In this document: in pieces, positions 34,037 to 42,815 of the stretch
Layout: every line of letters begins with the position of its first letter
How positions within the stretch are numbered: the stretch's first letter is position 1
Assembly: GCF_039862785.1 (NCBI RefSeq)
Contig: NZ_CP156795.1
Coordinates: 1,550,001 to 1,614,000 of the forward strand
DNA length: 64,000 nt
Reading direction: 5' to 3'
DNA from: Acinetobacter sp. ANC 7912
Lineage (GTDB): Bacteria > Pseudomonadota > Gammaproteobacteria > Pseudomonadales > Moraxellaceae
Notes under the pieces: model-generated
Databases searched by the model: none
The model's input: the letters and a program-made list of their open reading frames with translations, nothing else
What the model was told of the DNA's origin: nothing
Made by a program: the position numbers and the translations under genes

Positions 34037-36049
34037 TTAAGGATTCAGATATTGTGTTGACACTTTTGGCAATACCACGCTGGATGGATACTTGGAGTTC
34101 GAATAAATCGAAATTGAACCATTCAAGGTGGATTTCAACGTTGGTAATGGTGCAACGCCTTTCCAGATATCACTTGCTACCACAGAAATCTGTAATTGAT
34201 GCCCTTTCGGAATCAGTGCTGCCACTGGTGCAATTTCAATATTCATCAGCACTGGTTTGTTCTTCTCCAGTGGTTGGACATCCTCTTTCTTGAAGGTATG
34301 CCACGGCTGCATCATCACGCCATTGATATACCGAGAACGCGTTTCATCCACCTTGCGTAAAGAAGCGGTCAGAATACCGGTACTCAGTGCTTTGGCATTG
34401 CCTGTTTTTGGATCCACATCTGCAATACGAACCACCAGTCCCATATCCGGAGCACTGGAAGAGACCCAAAGATCTGCCTGAATTGGCCCATTCAGATAAT
34501 AGTCATTCTGCAAGGTATCAGAATTAAACACTGCTGCTGGAATGTTCGACATATTGTTATTTTGCAAACATGGGAATGGCAATATTGCAGCAACACCAAT
34601 GGTCACTGTCTCAACTGTATTCGAACAAATCCCGAAAGTAGGTGCTTCAAGCAGGAAACTTTCACCAATGCTGGACGTTGACTTGTTCGTCACCAGTTTG
34701 CCCAAGCTATTCAGGTATAAACGGTCTGGCTGAATTCCGATATGTGGCCAGTCGGTTGATGTCACAAATTTTTCATGACCATAGACCCATTGGGTTACGT
34801 TGGGTAATTTTTCTGCTTTTGTATCTATACCCTTGAGATACTGGTCAAACCATTGTAAGGCAATGTTGTTGACTGCAGGGACATCTCCATTGCCTGAAGT
34901 TGAACCCAAAGCAGCCTGTAAATGGTTCCATGGACCAATTAGAATTTTGGCTGTGGTCTGGTCTTTTAACGCTTCCAGCCATAAGGGTTCACTACGCTGG
35001 AACAGGTCACGCGTACCACCGACAACAAAGGTCGGCACCTTGATTTTATGGGCATATTCCAACGGCGAACGTTGACGCCAGAAATCGCTGTCAAAAGCGG
35101 TATCGGTACCCTGTAGGGCCTGGAAGGTTAAGGGAAGCTGGAATTCAAACAGCATGTTCTGGATTTTGTCCAATCCCATGACAATGCCGTTGACCGGATC
35201 AACCTGTAGTGCATCGACCGGCAAAGCACCCAGCAAGCCGACCAGACTCATCCATAACGGAATGAAGTTGGTATTGAGTTGACCGCCATTGAATAGAATG
35301 TCACGGTAGCCATCGCCAATCGGTACCATTGGGAAAGCGGCCTTGACTGCTGGATGTTGCGTAGATGCACCGAGCAGGCTGGTAATACCAAGATAAGACA
35401 CGCCATAGAGGCCAATCTTGCCATTTGACCAGTACTGCTTGCTGGCCCAGTCAATAATTTCCTTGCTGTCTTCCTGTTCTGTTTCATCGAAGGCCTGCCA
35501 TACTCCTTCCGAAGAACCGGTGCCACGTACATCAGCAACGACGGTGGCATAACCACGACGAACAAATTCCGGGTTTGGGCCACCCGCCATGTCAGCAATC
35601 TGCCCTGCTAGGCCGGTGTTATACGCCGTCTGGATCAGAATCACCGGGAATTTGCCATAGATTGGCTGCTTATTTTCATCTGCAGGTAAAGTCACTCGCA
35701 CTGCGATTCTGGTGCCATCACGCATGCTGAGCCACTGCACCGGCAGCGTCACCATATTCGGATATTGATAGTCCCGTGTGTAATTACTCCATCTTGCATT
35801 TGCATTATCAGATACAGGTGTTTGAGCCTGGCTCTGAAACTGGCGGGTACCAAGTTTGGTATTTTTTAAAGTTGTGGTATATGAAGAGCTTGAGCCTGTA
35901 GAAACAGGTAAAACCTGAGGTTGCAGGTAGTTTAAATCTGCATCTACCTGCTGGGTGGGTGATGTGACCTTGTTGACCACACCCACGGTTACGGCAACTA
36001 CGGTTACCGTGGCTGCGATTGCAGCATAAAGTTTATTAAGAAGCGTCAT
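34037..36049 (-). CDS. CocE/NonD-type (S15-like) hydrolase, exported
   Basis: Alpha/beta hydrolase of the X-Pro dipeptidyl-peptidase/cocaine esterase group, 670 residues from the start chosen here. The nucleophile elbow is GLYGVSYLG (Ser). Catalytic Asp and His candidates lie in VGGTRDLF and IGPWNHL. The C-terminal jelly-roll domain (about 430-670) contains FLLEAPTFG and DLWVSSSAPD. The longer in-frame ORF to 36169 has a Lys/Asn-rich, unlikely N-terminus. The ATG at 36049 has an AGGA site and gives MTLLNKLYAAIAATVTVVAV, a signal peptide or anchor. Substrate unknown; it stands alone. Confidence 0.83.
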   Translation of the reverse strand: MTLLNKLYAAIAATVTVVAVTVGVVNKVTSPTQQVDADLNYLQPQVLPVSTGSSSSYTTTLKNTKLGTRQFQSQAQTPVSDNANARWSNYTRDYQYPNMVTLPVQWLSMRDGTRIAVRVTLPADENKQPIYGKFPVILIQTAYNTGLAGQIADMAGGPNPEFVRRGYATVVADVRGTGSSEGVWQAFDETEQEDSKEIIDWASKQYWSNGKIGLYGVSYLGITSLLGASTQHPAVKAAFPMVPIGDGYRDILFNGGQLNTNFIPLWMSLVGLLGALPVDALQVDPVNGIVMGLDKIQNMLFEFQLPLTFQALQGTDTAFDSDFWRQRSPLEYAHKIKVPTFVVGGTRDLFQRSEPLWLEALKDQTTAKILIGPWNHLQAALGSTSGNGDVPAVNNIALQWFDQYLKGIDTKAEKLPNVTQWVYGHEKFVTSTDWPHIGIQPDRLYLNSLGKLVTNKSTSSIGESFLLEAPTFGICSNTVETVTIGVAAILPFPCLQNNNMSNIPAAVFNSDTLQNDYYLNGPIQADLWVSSSAPDMGLVVRIADVDPKTGNAKALSTGILTASLRKVDETRSRYINGVMMQPWHTFKKEDVQPLEKNKPVLMNIEIAPVAALIPKGHQLQISVVASDIWKGVAPLPTLKSTLNGSISIYSNSKYPSSVVLPKVSTQYLNP

Positions 36050-36177
36050 GGCTGTTGTCCTGAGCTTTATTGTGTTTTTATTTTTTTGGACTTTTTGTTT
36101 ATCCATTTGTTTATTTTTGATTTTCTTTAAAATAAGAGAGTAGATTACTATCATTAAAAATATAGACAAAAGACACC

Positions 36178-36202
36178 AAACATATACAATATGTATATGT
36201 TT
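36178..36202. repeat. Palindrome at the left flank of the TnpB element
   Basis: A perfect 10-bp inverted repeat AAACATATAC/GTATATGTTT with a 5-nt loop, followed by TTTTATT. It could be the left-end hairpin of the TnpB element or a terminator. Confidence 0.4.
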
Positions 36203-36237
36203 TTTATTAAATATTCTAACACAAGGTTTTACTTCTT

Positions 36238-37617
36238 TTGAAACTAACCCGCATCCACCACTGTAAAAACTTGAATGTGCAAAAGTACAAACAGCTTGAG
36301 AAACAAGCTGTTTTACTTGGTCGTATTCGTAGCGAGGTTTGGGCTAAATATGGTGCTATTTCAGGTTTGAATATCAGTGACAGAGCTATTCGTGATGCGT
36401 GGATGAAAGAAGGTCGTGACTTTGGTGTTTCAGCAAATGCGTGGAAGGAAACGCTACGTGATTGCATAGGTGATATTAAAGCCTATCGAGAAGCATCAAA
36501 AGAAAAGGTAAAACAAGCAATCCGAAAAAGAACGACATGCGATAAGGAATTAAAAAGACTATACACGTTGCTTAAAAAAGAAGAGTGGGCTACTGATAAT
36601 TTCCTCCATCGTCAAATGCGTAAACACTTTAGGCATGGCGTTAATCACACGTATAATCAGATTATTGTTCGTGCGGATATGTGTAAAACCTTTGAGTTAA
36701 ATGGTCAATGTTGGCTTAAAGTACCAAGCCTAATCCCTCGACAAACCATTAAAATCCCATTAAATACGACTGTTGATTTTGCACCGCAAGGCACATTAAG
36801 GATTATTCTAAGAAATGGTAATGTTGAAGTTCATTCAACCTATGATGCAGTTGAAACTCAAGATTGTGGCACAGCAACGGTAGGCGTTGATAAAGGGTAC
36901 TCAGAAGCTTTTGTGGACTCTGATGGCGATGTATATGGTGATGGTTTAGGCAATTTGATCTCAAGTGAATCAGATTATTTAAATCAAAAGTACAAGCACA
37001 GAAACAAGCTCAGAGCGATTGCCAAATCTAAACCACACAAGAAACAGAAAATTGAGTTAAATAATCTAGGTCGAAAAAAACTAGATAAGCGACAAGATAC
37101 TCAAAAAGCAAAGCTCAAGACATTGATCTTTACAGCTACCCACCGATTAGTTGATAAGGCTAAGGTTATTGTTGCGGAGGATTTAACATCCCCAATTCAA
37201 AGTAAACGCAACTATGGCAAAAACACCAATAGACGCTTAAATACATGGGTTAAAGGCTTATTAGCTGATGCCCTAACAGGTATATCTCACCGTAGAGGTT
37301 CTACGGTGCATCTTGTCAATTCTGCATATACTTCGCAAATTGATTCCTTTAGTGGGCTATTGATTGGCACACGTAAAGGAGATCGGTTTTACCGTACTAA
37401 TGGGGAAGTTATACAGGCTGATTGGAATGCTGCGAGAAACGTGCTTGCAAGATTAAACGACAATGAGATAAGTCGTTATACGCCTTACAAAACTGTAAAA
37501 CGTATTCTGCAAGAACGGACTGACCGCTACAAGTCGGAACTGACCGACTCAGGCTCTAGTTACACGCTTGGCAACAAGACATTAACAGAGTGCGAATTAG
37601 TCCTTGACCATGTTTGA
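36238..37617 (+). CDS. tnpB: TnpB-family RNA-guided nuclease (IS605 OrfB type), no zinc ribbon
   Basis: The 459-residue protein begins at a TTG codon (MKLTRIHHC..., the usual family start). The RuvC residues are present: Asp in TVGVDKGYSEAF, Glu in VIVAEDLTSP and Asp in QADWNAARNV. The segment between the second and third, where TnpB normally has two CxxC pairs, reads TSQIDSFSGLLIG and FYRTNGEV, with no Cys at all. TnpB is known as an RNA-guided DNA nuclease of IS200/IS605-type elements. No TnpA (Y1 transposase) is adjacent, so the element is tnpB-only. The guide RNA would be expected to overlap the 3' end of the gene and the bases after 37617. Confidence 0.88.
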   Translation: MKLTRIHHCKNLNVQKYKQLEKQAVLLGRIRSEVWAKYGAISGLNISDRAIRDAWMKEGRDFGVSANAWKETLRDCIGDIKAYREASKEKVKQAIRKRTTCDKELKRLYTLLKKEEWATDNFLHRQMRKHFRHGVNHTYNQIIVRADMCKTFELNGQCWLKVPSLIPRQTIKIPLNTTVDFAPQGTLRIILRNGNVEVHSTYDAVETQDCGTATVGVDKGYSEAFVDSDGDVYGDGLGNLISSESDYLNQKYKHRNKLRAIAKSKPHKKQKIELNNLGRKKLDKRQDTQKAKLKTLIFTATHRLVDKAKVIVAEDLTSPIQSKRNYGKNTNRRLNTWVKGLLADALTGISHRRGSTVHLVNSAYTSQIDSFSGLLIGTRKGDRFYRTNGEVIQADWNAARNVLARLNDNEISRYTPYKTVKRILQERTDRYKSELTDSGSSYTLGNKTLTECELVLDHV

Positions 37618-37692
37618 CTACATTTTAAGGAACAGTCTCCTTGTAATTCTGATCCATTTTTAATCTCAATTCTTAACACTTCGATATCAAAG

Positions 37693-37710
37693 TGACAATG
37701 TTGCTTGTCA
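37693..37710 (+). repeat. Hairpin downstream of tnpB, possible element right end or guide-RNA part
   Basis: TGACAA-TGTTGC-TTGTCA forms a 6-bp stem about 75 bp after the tnpB stop. AAGGA/TCCTT at 37630-37646 can pair as well. Right-end hairpins are usual in IS200/IS605 elements; the exact end is not visible. Confidence 0.35.
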
Positions 37711-37812
37711 TGAATAAAAAATCTTATACAAAAGCGCATCTATTTATCTGTTGTATAGCGGCAGCAAAATAATGTCGGATGTAAGCGTCCGCTGAACCCC
37801 ATGCCTATTTTT

Positions 37813-39459
37813 TTAATTTGAGTTGGATTTCCAGCGATGTGGTAGTAATTCTTCTATTTGGGTCGCTTTATGCGTCGGCAGCCTTTTCAGCACATCACTT
37901 AAATAGGCATACGGATCCAAGCCATTCAGCTTTGCTGACTGGATTAAAGTCATGATATTTGCCGCTCGCTGTCCACTGCGCAGCGAGCCAGCAAACAGCC
38001 AGTTCTTGCGCCCTAAGGCCCAAGGTCGCATTTGATTCTCTACCCAATTATTGCAAATCGGTAGATTGCCATCATCCAAATAGCGGCTTAAGGCTGGCCA
38101 ACGCTTCAGAGTGTAATTGATCGCCTTGGCGGTGGGAGAACTCGATGGCACCGTCAGATGATGTTGGTTGAGCCATTCATATAGTTGTTGCATCACTGGT
38201 TGACTATGCTGTTGTCGGTATTCGCGGCGGTCTTCCGCTGTACCATCGGTCTTTTTCCTGAGCTCTGCTTCTATCGCATACAGTTTCTGAATCAGCACTA
38301 ATGCCTGTTCAGCGACCTGACTTTTCCCAGTTACATGCAGTTCATGGAATTTACGACGTGCATGGGCCATGCAGCCCACCTCAATGACCTGGCCTGATTT
38401 AAAGCGTGCTTTATAACCACTGTAATCATCACAGACTAGATAACCCTGCCAGCCTTTCAAGAACTCTGCAGCATGCTGGCCTGAACGACTATCCTGAAAG
38501 TCATAGATCACCGCCTGAACTGGATTGTACTGTGTAGTGGCATAGGCCCAGACATAACCTTTCTTCGGTTTTTTATCATTCTCACCCATCCGCATGATGG
38601 TGACCGGTGTTTCATCTGCATGCAGCACCTGCTGTTGTAGTACCACCTCTTTTAAGGCATTGGCCAGAGGTTCCAGTTCTACACCGCAGCGACCTATCCA
38701 GTCAGATAACGTTGATCTAGAAAGCTCGATTCCCGCCCGCTGATAGATCAGACGTTGACGGTACAGCGGTAAATGATCGGCATACTTCGATACCAGCACA
38801 TGGCTGAGCAGTTCAGGTGAAGCAATGCCTTTATCAATCACATAGGCAGGCATCGCTTGCTGAGTCAGGGTGTCACACTGATCACAGACCCATTTGCCAC
38901 GGACATGCTGTTCCTTATAGAACTGTGCCGGTCTGAAATGCAGTTTTTCACTGATATCTTCGCCGATACGACGTAACTGGCAGCCACAACTGCATTGGGT
39001 TGATGCTGGTTCATGCTCAATACGAATGGTGTGTAGATGATCGGGCAGCAGTCGACGTTTAGGTTTGTTGACTGTGGCTTTCTCTGTCGCTGCATCGGTT
39101 TTATCTGCATTTAATCGTTCTAATTCTAGATCAACGGCTGCAATATCTTCTTCGACCGCTTCATCCCAGAGATGGATTTGTTTTGCGGTGAGATGTTCGT
39201 TTTTACTGCCGAATTTGTGCTGTTTAAATAGTGCGAGCTCATGCTCGTATTTTTGCGTGAGAATGGAAAGATGTTGAACTTGAGCATCTAATTGCTGATT
39301 GGTGACTTCAAGATGCTGAACTTTGGTATCTAATTGTTGGTTTGATTTTTCTAATTCTTGATTTGATTGTGCCAGAGACTGATGCTGCATTGCCAACTGC
39401 CGGGTGAATTCCAGCAGTTGTTCATGGGTCAGTTGGCTTAAGTCAGGCAGCGTATTCAT
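37813..39459 (-). CDS. tnpC: IS66 transposase TnpC
   Basis: The 548-residue DDE transposase has an N-terminal coiled coil (Gln/Leu-rich, about residues 15-70), a zinc-binding CSCGCQL and CDQC pair, and then the catalytic residues: Asp in VLHADETPVTI, Asp in LVCDDYSGYKA, Glu in NNWVENQMRPWALGRKNWLF. The C-terminal IS66 block SAKLNGLDPYAYLSDVLKRLP is present. Length is normal and no frameshift is seen. It is the last gene of the tnpABC unit, 74 bp after tnpB. Confidence 0.96.
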   Translation of the reverse strand: MNTLPDLSQLTHEQLLEFTRQLAMQHQSLAQSNQELEKSNQQLDTKVQHLEVTNQQLDAQVQHLSILTQKYEHELALFKQHKFGSKNEHLTAKQIHLWDEAVEEDIAAVDLELERLNADKTDAATEKATVNKPKRRLLPDHLHTIRIEHEPASTQCSCGCQLRRIGEDISEKLHFRPAQFYKEQHVRGKWVCDQCDTLTQQAMPAYVIDKGIASPELLSHVLVSKYADHLPLYRQRLIYQRAGIELSRSTLSDWIGRCGVELEPLANALKEVVLQQQVLHADETPVTIMRMGENDKKPKKGYVWAYATTQYNPVQAVIYDFQDSRSGQHAAEFLKGWQGYLVCDDYSGYKARFKSGQVIEVGCMAHARRKFHELHVTGKSQVAEQALVLIQKLYAIEAELRKKTDGTAEDRREYRQQHSQPVMQQLYEWLNQHHLTVPSSSPTAKAINYTLKRWPALSRYLDDGNLPICNNWVENQMRPWALGRKNWLFAGSLRSGQRAANIMTLIQSAKLNGLDPYAYLSDVLKRLPTHKATQIEELLPHRWKSNSN

Positions 39460-39533
39460 GACCGCAGTATGCCTGAGGTCATGAGAAGAATGAAATAGAA
39501 CGTTTGGAGAATAGCAGAATGGACCAACCTAGT

Positions 39534-39869
39534 TTAGAGCATCGTCACCACCTGCTGTCGTCCAATGCGCTGCCAAGGTAAACCCTGGATCAGTGCCTGT
39601 AACTGTTCCGGACTGATCGCCATGCTTTCACCCTGGTGAACCTGCGCCCAGTGGAATTTTCCCTGTTCCAGCCGCCGGGCACACAGCCAGATGCCCAGTC
39701 CATCATGTACCAGCACTTTCATGCGATGGCCACGTTTATTACAGAACAGGTAAGCACAATGCGGTTTAATGTAGCCAAAGGCTCTCACCACCTGAGCCAT
39801 GATAGTATCCATCCCTGCTCGCATATCCAGAGGTTGGGTGGAGAGCCAGATTTCATCAATGCGGATCAT
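39534..39869 (-). CDS. tnpB: IS66 Orf2 accessory protein TnpB
   Basis: 111 residues from the ATG at 39869, chosen because MIRIDEIWLSTQPLDMRAGMD is the standard family start and the ATG overlaps the tnpA stop as ATGA. An in-frame start 54 bp upstream (39923) lies inside tnpA and is less likely. It contains the family block HCAYLFCNKRGHRMKVLVHDGLGIWLCARRLEQG. It is required for IS66 transposition, with unclear mechanism. It is unrelated to the RNA-guided TnpB at 36.2 kb despite the shared name. Confidence 0.92.
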   Translation of the reverse strand: MIRIDEIWLSTQPLDMRAGMDTIMAQVVRAFGYIKPHCAYLFCNKRGHRMKVLVHDGLGIWLCARRLEQGKFHWAQVHQGESMAISPEQLQALIQGLPWQRIGRQQVVTML

Positions 39870-40249
39870 GTTGCAAGTGCCTTGAGTAATTCTGCTAAAG
39901 CAGATATTTCTGATACTTGCCATTTCAAGCCAATTTCTGCTTTTGAGTGGGGTAAAGTAATTTGAACCGTTAACATGTCAGTAGGAGTAGGATCTAATGG
40001 TGCAGAGCAAGATAAGGCAATAAATGCAGGTTTATTCGGTAGTGGTGAGCGATCATTCCCTGGCTTACCATCAATTAAGCGAATCCATTTGGATACAAGA
40101 TTTGTATTCAATCCATGTTGCAAAGCGACCGAAGCAATTGAAACGTCCGGTGCTTTACAAGCCTGAACGATCTGCTGTTTAAATTCAGCACTGTATGTTC
40201 TTCGTTTTTTCGCAAGAGATGCGATGGATGTCTGGTGATTTGTAGTCAT
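39866..40249 (-). CDS. tnpA: IS66 Orf1 accessory protein TnpA
   Basis: 127 residues; the N-terminal helix-turn-helix of IS3/IS66 Orf1 type reads RRTYSAEFKQQIVQACKAP and GLNTNLVSKWIRL. It probably binds the element ends. It is first in the tnpABC unit and its ribosome-binding region lies in a strong hairpin (40255-40286). Confidence 0.9.
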   Translation of the reverse strand: MTTNHQTSIASLAKKRRTYSAEFKQQIVQACKAPDVSIASVALQHGLNTNLVSKWIRLIDGKPGNDRSPLPNKPAFIALSCSAPLDPTPTDMLTVQITLPHSKAEIGLKWQVSEISALAELLKALAT

Positions 40250-40254
40250 AAATT

Positions 40255-40286
40255 TTAGTCCCCACTTGTTTTTAAGTGGGGACTAA
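40255..40286 (-). promoter_or_regulatory. Hairpin sequestering the tnpA ribosome-binding site
   Basis: Perfect 13-bp arms TTAGTCCCCACTT/AAGTGGGGACTAA with a 6-nt loop, ending 5 nt before the tnpA start. The GGGGA that could act as Shine-Dalgarno is inside the stem. Read-through transcripts from outside the element would fold it and block translation. Confidence 0.6.
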
Positions 40287-40474
40287 ATTAAGGCTTATAG
40301 GATGAATTCATAAGGTGTGTTCAGCGGACGCTTACTGTCGGATAAAATTAATCTAGGTATTAGATTTTCAAGATATTTTTACAAGATATTTCAACGTTAC
40401 TTTAGATAGGCGAAATGTATTATTCATTGTGAGAATAAAAAAAGCAGTTCTTTTGCATGCTATAAAAATAAGCA

Positions 40475-41362
40475 ATGCATCAAAGAGACTGTAATTTTTT
40501 ACAAACCAAAATGAAAACTTCATACCCCGTCCTTGATCTTATTTTTAATAAAATCGCCAACAAAGTTGAGCGACGATCGAATATTAATAACAATCCTTTT
40601 ATTTTATTTTTAGACATTGATGGCACCCTTTCAGAATTCCATCCTGATCCCGAAAAAAGCTTCATTCCTACTTCGACATTACATGTCTTGAATCAGCTGC
40701 AACAGCTGATTCCTCTATATCTAGTAACAGGACGCTCCATTTCTCAGGCACAAAAGTTGATTCAACCACACCAGTGGAATATTGCCGGTTCACATGGTCT
40801 GGAATTGCTGCAACAAGATGGCAGTGTTCAACAGCTGGTACAAGTCAATCTCGAAGAATTAAATCAACTCAAAGTCCATGCACAGCAACATTCCGAACAA
40901 TGGCATCCAATCCGCGTTGAAATCAAAACCTATTCAATCGCCCTGCATTTTCGTGAGCATCCTGAATATGCGGATCAGGCAAAAGCCATTATTGAAGATT
41001 ATCTAAAACACAATTCAAGTTTTGAACTGAAAAGCGGCAAATGCGTTTATGAACTGGTACCTCGAGGCTGTAACAAAGGTGCGGCCATCCGGCACGTCTT
41101 AAACAGCCTTGAAGATCATGCGTTCTACCCCATTTTTATTGGGGATGATTTAACGGATGAAGCTGGTTTTCACACCATTAATGACTATGGAGGTATGTCG
41201 ATCAAAGTTGGTCCAGGAGAAAGCGCAGCCCGAGGTCGTTTAGATCATGTGGCAGATGTCGGTTTTTTCTTACATGAATTTTTAACAACACTACAAGCGT
41301 TAAAACAAGAAATGAAAGGAGAAAACACGTGTCCCGACTCATTGTATTATCCAACCGCGTAA
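40475..41362 (+). CDS. otsB: Trehalose-6-phosphate phosphatase
   Basis: Removes phosphate from trehalose 6-phosphate to give trehalose, an osmoprotectant. The 295-residue HAD-superfamily enzyme has the nucleophile motif LFLDIDGTLSEF, LVTGRS, GSHGLELLQ and the late GDDLTDEAGF. A second start at 40511 (MKTSYPV) is possible; neither ATG has a clear ribosome-binding site. Its 3' end overlaps otsA by 34 nt in another frame, so the two are co-expressed. Confidence 0.95.
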   Translation: MHQRDCNFLQTKMKTSYPVLDLIFNKIANKVERRSNINNNPFILFLDIDGTLSEFHPDPEKSFIPTSTLHVLNQLQQLIPLYLVTGRSISQAQKLIQPHQWNIAGSHGLELLQQDGSVQQLVQVNLEELNQLKVHAQQHSEQWHPIRVEIKTYSIALHFREHPEYADQAKAIIEDYLKHNSSFELKSGKCVYELVPRGCNKGAAIRHVLNSLEDHAFYPIFIGDDLTDEAGFHTINDYGGMSIKVGPGESAARGRLDHVADVGFFLHEFLTTLQALKQEMKGENTCPDSLYYPTA

Positions 41363-42756
41363 CCCTGCCGAATCCAAAATCCACACAGGCAGGTGGACTG
41401 GCGGTTGCCATTGAAGATGCCCTCAACGGTATTGGTGGCATCTGGATGGGATGGAATGGTAAAAAGACGACAAATCGGCAACATACATTTGACGTCCTGA
41501 AAGATCATCAAATTGAATATCATACCTGCAGCTTCTCAGAAGCTGAATATCAGGGATATTACTGTGGTTTTGCCAATGGTGCACTTTGGCCATTGATGCA
41601 TGACCAGAATCAGTATATTGACTATACAGATCAGGACTACCAGATCTATCAGGATGTCAATTTAAAGTTTGCCCGCCAGCTACAAAAGATCGCGCAACCT
41701 AGCGATATGATCTGGGTGCAAGATTATCACTTTTTAAGTGTTGCCCATTATTGCCGTCAGCTCGGTATGCGTAACCGGATTGGTTTCTTCCTGCATATTC
41801 CTTTTCCGGAAACAGCGAAATGGAAAGATCTGGTGTGTGCACCGCAACTTGCCGTGCATTTGGCGCAATATGACTTATTGGGCCTACAAACCCAACGTGA
41901 TCAGAAACACTGTTATGAATTTCTGAAAACGACGTTTGCCTTGACTGCGCATTCACCGAATACACTGCGCAATGGTCAGCGCCAGGTAGAAATCAAGGCT
42001 TATCCGATCAGTGTACATCCAACCGCAATTCAGCGTCGTGCTGAACAGCAAGCATCCATGGATTTGCCTTTTGATTTTAGTGCTGATCCAGACGTCAAAC
42101 ACATTATTTCTGTAGACCGGATTGATTACAGCAAAGGCTTATTACAAAAAGTGAATGCATTACGGCAGTGTTTCCAGCAATCACCAGAAATGCTGTCACA
42201 AATACGTCAGTTCCAGATTGCTTCGCCTTGCCGGCTGGAAGTTCCGACCTATGCCCATCTTTATCGTGATTTCCAAAAAGGTGTGGAACAGCTCAATCAG
42301 GAATTTGCTACAGAGAAACCGGTGTTTGATTGTTACTACGATACTTTAAGTCATCATGCCCTGATGAGCTTGTACCGCAAAGCGGAAATCTGCTGGGTGA
42401 ATTCCATTTATGATGGAATGAATCTGGTGGCTAAGGAATATATCGCTGCGCAGGATCCACAAGATCCAGGAATCTTGATTCTATCCAAATATGCGGGTGC
42501 TGCAGAACAAATGAAGGAAGCCCTGATTGTTGATCCGCATGATCAGTACAGCATGATCAGAGCATTAAAACGGGCCATTACCATGCCAAGAACTGAACGT
42601 ATTGCCCGTTATAAAGCCTTATTTCAAGGTTTGTTGGATTATGACATTCTGCATTGGCGCGATTCGATTTTAAAAGATCTGAAACATGTGGGCAGCCAGT
42701 ATATTTACCGCCCGCTCAGCAAACAAAAGGCACATCATCTCTCTTTACAGCACTAA
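41329..42756 (+). CDS. otsA: Trehalose-6-phosphate synthase
   Basis: A GT20 glycosyltransferase that joins glucose from UDP-glucose to glucose 6-phosphate. The 475-residue protein starts at GTG with AAGGAG 7 bp upstream and MSRLIVLSNRV, the standard family start. Other signatures are WVQDYHF, FFLHIPFP, SVDRIDYSKG, SIYDGMNLVAKEYI and ILSKYAGAAEQM. With otsB it forms the OtsBA osmostress pathway. The choline-betaine genes 10 kb away serve the same need. Confidence 0.97.
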   Translation: MSRLIVLSNRVTLPNPKSTQAGGLAVAIEDALNGIGGIWMGWNGKKTTNRQHTFDVLKDHQIEYHTCSFSEAEYQGYYCGFANGALWPLMHDQNQYIDYTDQDYQIYQDVNLKFARQLQKIAQPSDMIWVQDYHFLSVAHYCRQLGMRNRIGFFLHIPFPETAKWKDLVCAPQLAVHLAQYDLLGLQTQRDQKHCYEFLKTTFALTAHSPNTLRNGQRQVEIKAYPISVHPTAIQRRAEQQASMDLPFDFSADPDVKHIISVDRIDYSKGLLQKVNALRQCFQQSPEMLSQIRQFQIASPCRLEVPTYAHLYRDFQKGVEQLNQEFATEKPVFDCYYDTLSHHALMSLYRKAEICWVNSIYDGMNLVAKEYIAAQDPQDPGILILSKYAGAAEQMKEALIVDPHDQYSMIRALKRAITMPRTERIARYKALFQGLLDYDILHWRDSILKDLKHVGSQYIYRPLSKQKAHHLSLQH

Positions 42757-42784
42757 ATTATTTAACTTTTATTTTTATAAAGAA

Positions 42785-42815
42785 AAACACCAGCTTTAAG
42801 CTGGTGTTTGTGTTT
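42785..42815. terminator. Bidirectional terminator between otsA and the MFS gene
   Basis: AAACACCAGCTT/AAGCTGGTGTTT hairpin with a GTGTTTTTT tail. The MFS stop codon lies in its stem. Confidence 0.85.

Larger units (their letters stand above)
37781..40335 (-). mobile_element. Complete IS66-family insertion sequence
   Basis: A 2555-bp element bounded by perfect 17-bp terminal inverted repeats, GTAAGCGTCCGCTGAAC at 37781-37797 and its complement at 40319-40335. It is flanked by an identical 8-bp target duplication TGTCGGAT (37773-37780 and 40336-40343), the length expected for IS66. It encodes tnpA, tnpB and tnpC, all apparently intact. Perfect ends and duplication suggest a recent insertion. 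Confidence 0.97.

Noticed and set aside
36049..36169. N-terminal extension of the CocE-like hydrolase to 36169
   Set aside because: Extension is Lys/Asn-rich and AT-biased; the ATG at 36049 has an AGGA site and starts a normal signal sequence.
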